Below are positions 6,035-6,925 of a stretch of 6,925 nucleotides of DNA, piece by piece. Source of the DNA: JAJNPS01 sp031426185 (GTDB taxonomy: Bacteria; Pseudomonadota; Alphaproteobacteria; Rhodobacterales; Rhodobacteraceae); assembly GCA_031426185.1 (NCBI GenBank), contig JANPKV010000220.1, positions 1-6,925 on the forward strand. Direction: 5' to 3'. The notes beneath the pieces were generated by a model, which saw only the letters and a program-made list of their open reading frames with translations, had not been told where the DNA came from and searched no databases. The translations under genes were made by a program, and so were the position numbers. Positions within the stretch are counted from its first letter, which is position 1; every line of letters starts with the position of its first letter.

Positions 6035-6925
6035 TCAGTGGGCGCGGCTTTTGTCCCAGTCTTCGCGCTTGGGCAGTTGCTCGAACGTGTGTTCGGGCGG
6101 GGGCGAGGGCAGGGTCCATTCCAGCGTGTCGGCGTATTCGTTCCAGTAGTTGTTCTCGGTCACGCGGCGCCCGAACTTCAGCGTGTAGAACACGATGCCG
6201 ATGAAGAACACGAAGGACGCGAAGGAGATGAACGCACCGATGGACGAGAACCAGTTCCAGTAAGCGAACGCCTCGGGGTAGTCGATGTACCGGCGCGGCA
6301 TGCCCTGACGGCCGAGGAAGTGCTGCGGGAAGAAGGTCAGGTTCGACCCCAGGAACATCGCCCAGAAGTGCAGCTTGCCCGCCCATTCCGGGTACTGGCG
6401 GCCCGACATCTTGCCGATCCAGAAATAGACCCCGGCAAAGATACCGAACACCGCCCCAAGCGACATCACATAGTGGAAGTGCGCGACGACATAGTAGGTG
6501 TCGTGATAAGCCCGGTCGACGGCAGCCTGGCTGAGGACGATGCCCGTGACGCCGCCCAGGGTGAACAGGAACAGGAAGCCGAACGCGAACAGCATCGGCG
6601 TCTTGAACTCGATGGAGCCGCCCCACATCGTGGCGATCCACGAGAAGATCTTGATGCCCGTGGGCACCGCGATCACCATCGTCGCCAGCATGAAGTAGCT
6701 TTGCTGCGTCAGCGACATGCCCACGGTATACATGTGGTGCGCCCAGACGACGAAGCCCAGCACCCCGATTGCCATCATCGCATAGACCATCGGCAGGTAG
6801 CCGAAGATCGGCTTGCGGCTGAAGGTGGAGATCACCTGGCTGATGATGCCAAAGGCCGGCAGGATGATGATGTAGACCTCGGGGTGGCCGAAGAACCACA
6901 GGATGTGCTGATACAGGACCGGATC
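6035..6925 (-). CDS. ctaD: Cytochrome c oxidase subunit I, aa3 type, C-terminal 296 residues (5' truncated by window edge)
   Basis: CtaD is the catalytic subunit of the aa3-type cytochrome c oxidase: it holds heme a and the heme a3-CuB centre where oxygen is reduced, and it pumps protons. The frame is open to the right edge. Counting the codon at 6925 as residue 1 and adding 270 gives R. sphaeroides numbering throughout: His14, Glu16 and Tyr18 in GHPEVY are H284 (CuB), E286 (D channel) and Y288 (crosslinked tyrosine); His63/His64 are CuB ligands H333/H334; Lys92 is K362 of the K channel; His149 is the heme a3 ligand H419 and His151 the heme a ligand H421; Arg211/Arg212 are R481/R482 near the heme propionates. 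The end corresponds to residue 566, so there are no indels. The earlier heme a ligand H102 lies outside the window. A strong terminator follows 24 nt after the stop. Confidence 0.98.
   Translation of the reverse strand, partial: DPVLYQHILWFFGHPEVYIIILPAFGIISQVISTFSRKPIFGYLPMVYAMMAIGVLGFVVWAHHMYTVGMSLTQQSYFMLATMVIAVPTGIKIFSWIATMWGGSIEFKTPMLFAFGFLFLFTLGGVTGIVLSQAAVDRAYHDTYYVVAHFHYVMSLGAVFGIFAGVYFWIGKMSGRQYPEWAGKLHFWAMFLGSNLTFFPQHFLGRQGMPRRYIDYPEAFAYWNWFSSIGAFISFASFVFFIGIVFYTLKFGRRVTENNYWNEYADTLEWTLPSPPPEHTFEQLPKREDWDKSRAH

Noticed and set aside
6012..6899. Open frame of 295 codons on the minus strand in another frame of ctaD
   Set aside because: It overlaps ctaD entirely and gives a His/Arg/Pro-rich product with no motif, while the ctaD frame has every catalytic ligand.

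Overview
The window is a GC-rich stretch of chromosome from an alphaproteobacterium, most likely a Rhodobacterales/Rhodobacteraceae member. The main pointers are a 3' ctaD fragment that lines up residue for residue with the known catalytic numbering of Rhodobacter sphaeroides aa3 oxidase (offset 270, ending at the equivalent of residue 566), and an RNase E with a long charged, disordered tail ending in a Gly-Trp-Trp motif as known from Caulobacter. No mobile element, CRISPR array, tRNA or rRNA is visible, and all genes share the same GC-rich codon use. It looks like a core-genome region.

Layout: (1) positions 2-1474, plus strand: the 3' two thirds of rne (RNase E), cut by the left edge. (2) 1519-1749, minus strand: a 76-residue TusA-family sulfur carrier, convergent with rne; a strong GC hairpin lies between them and covers the tusA-type stop codon. 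(3) 1750-1926: divergent intergenic region with repeated GTGAC boxes. (4) 1927-5335, plus strand: ccdA (thiol-disulfide membrane reductant conduit), a membrane-anchored putative alpha/beta hydrolase, and a cytochrome P450. Hydrolase and P450 overlap by 4 nt and are clearly coupled; ccdA is immediately upstream. (5) 5342-5827, minus strand: a DUF2244 membrane protein whose stop lies only 6 nt from the P450 stop. (6) 5981-6010: a strong bidirectional terminator. (7) 6035-6925, minus strand: the C-terminal 296 residues of ctaD (cytochrome c oxidase subunit I), cut by the right edge.

Functionally, three parts touch respiratory or redox biology: CcdA supplies reductant for cytochrome c maturation, CtaD is the terminal oxidase core that receives electrons from cytochrome c, and the TusA-like protein handles sulfur. 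The hydrolase-P450 pair is the least understood part and the best candidate for an undescribed function: a hydrolase fold apparently interrupted by a two-helix membrane hairpin, translationally coupled to a soluble bacterial P450 with all catalytic motifs intact but no redox partner in view. Nothing here proves a new system.
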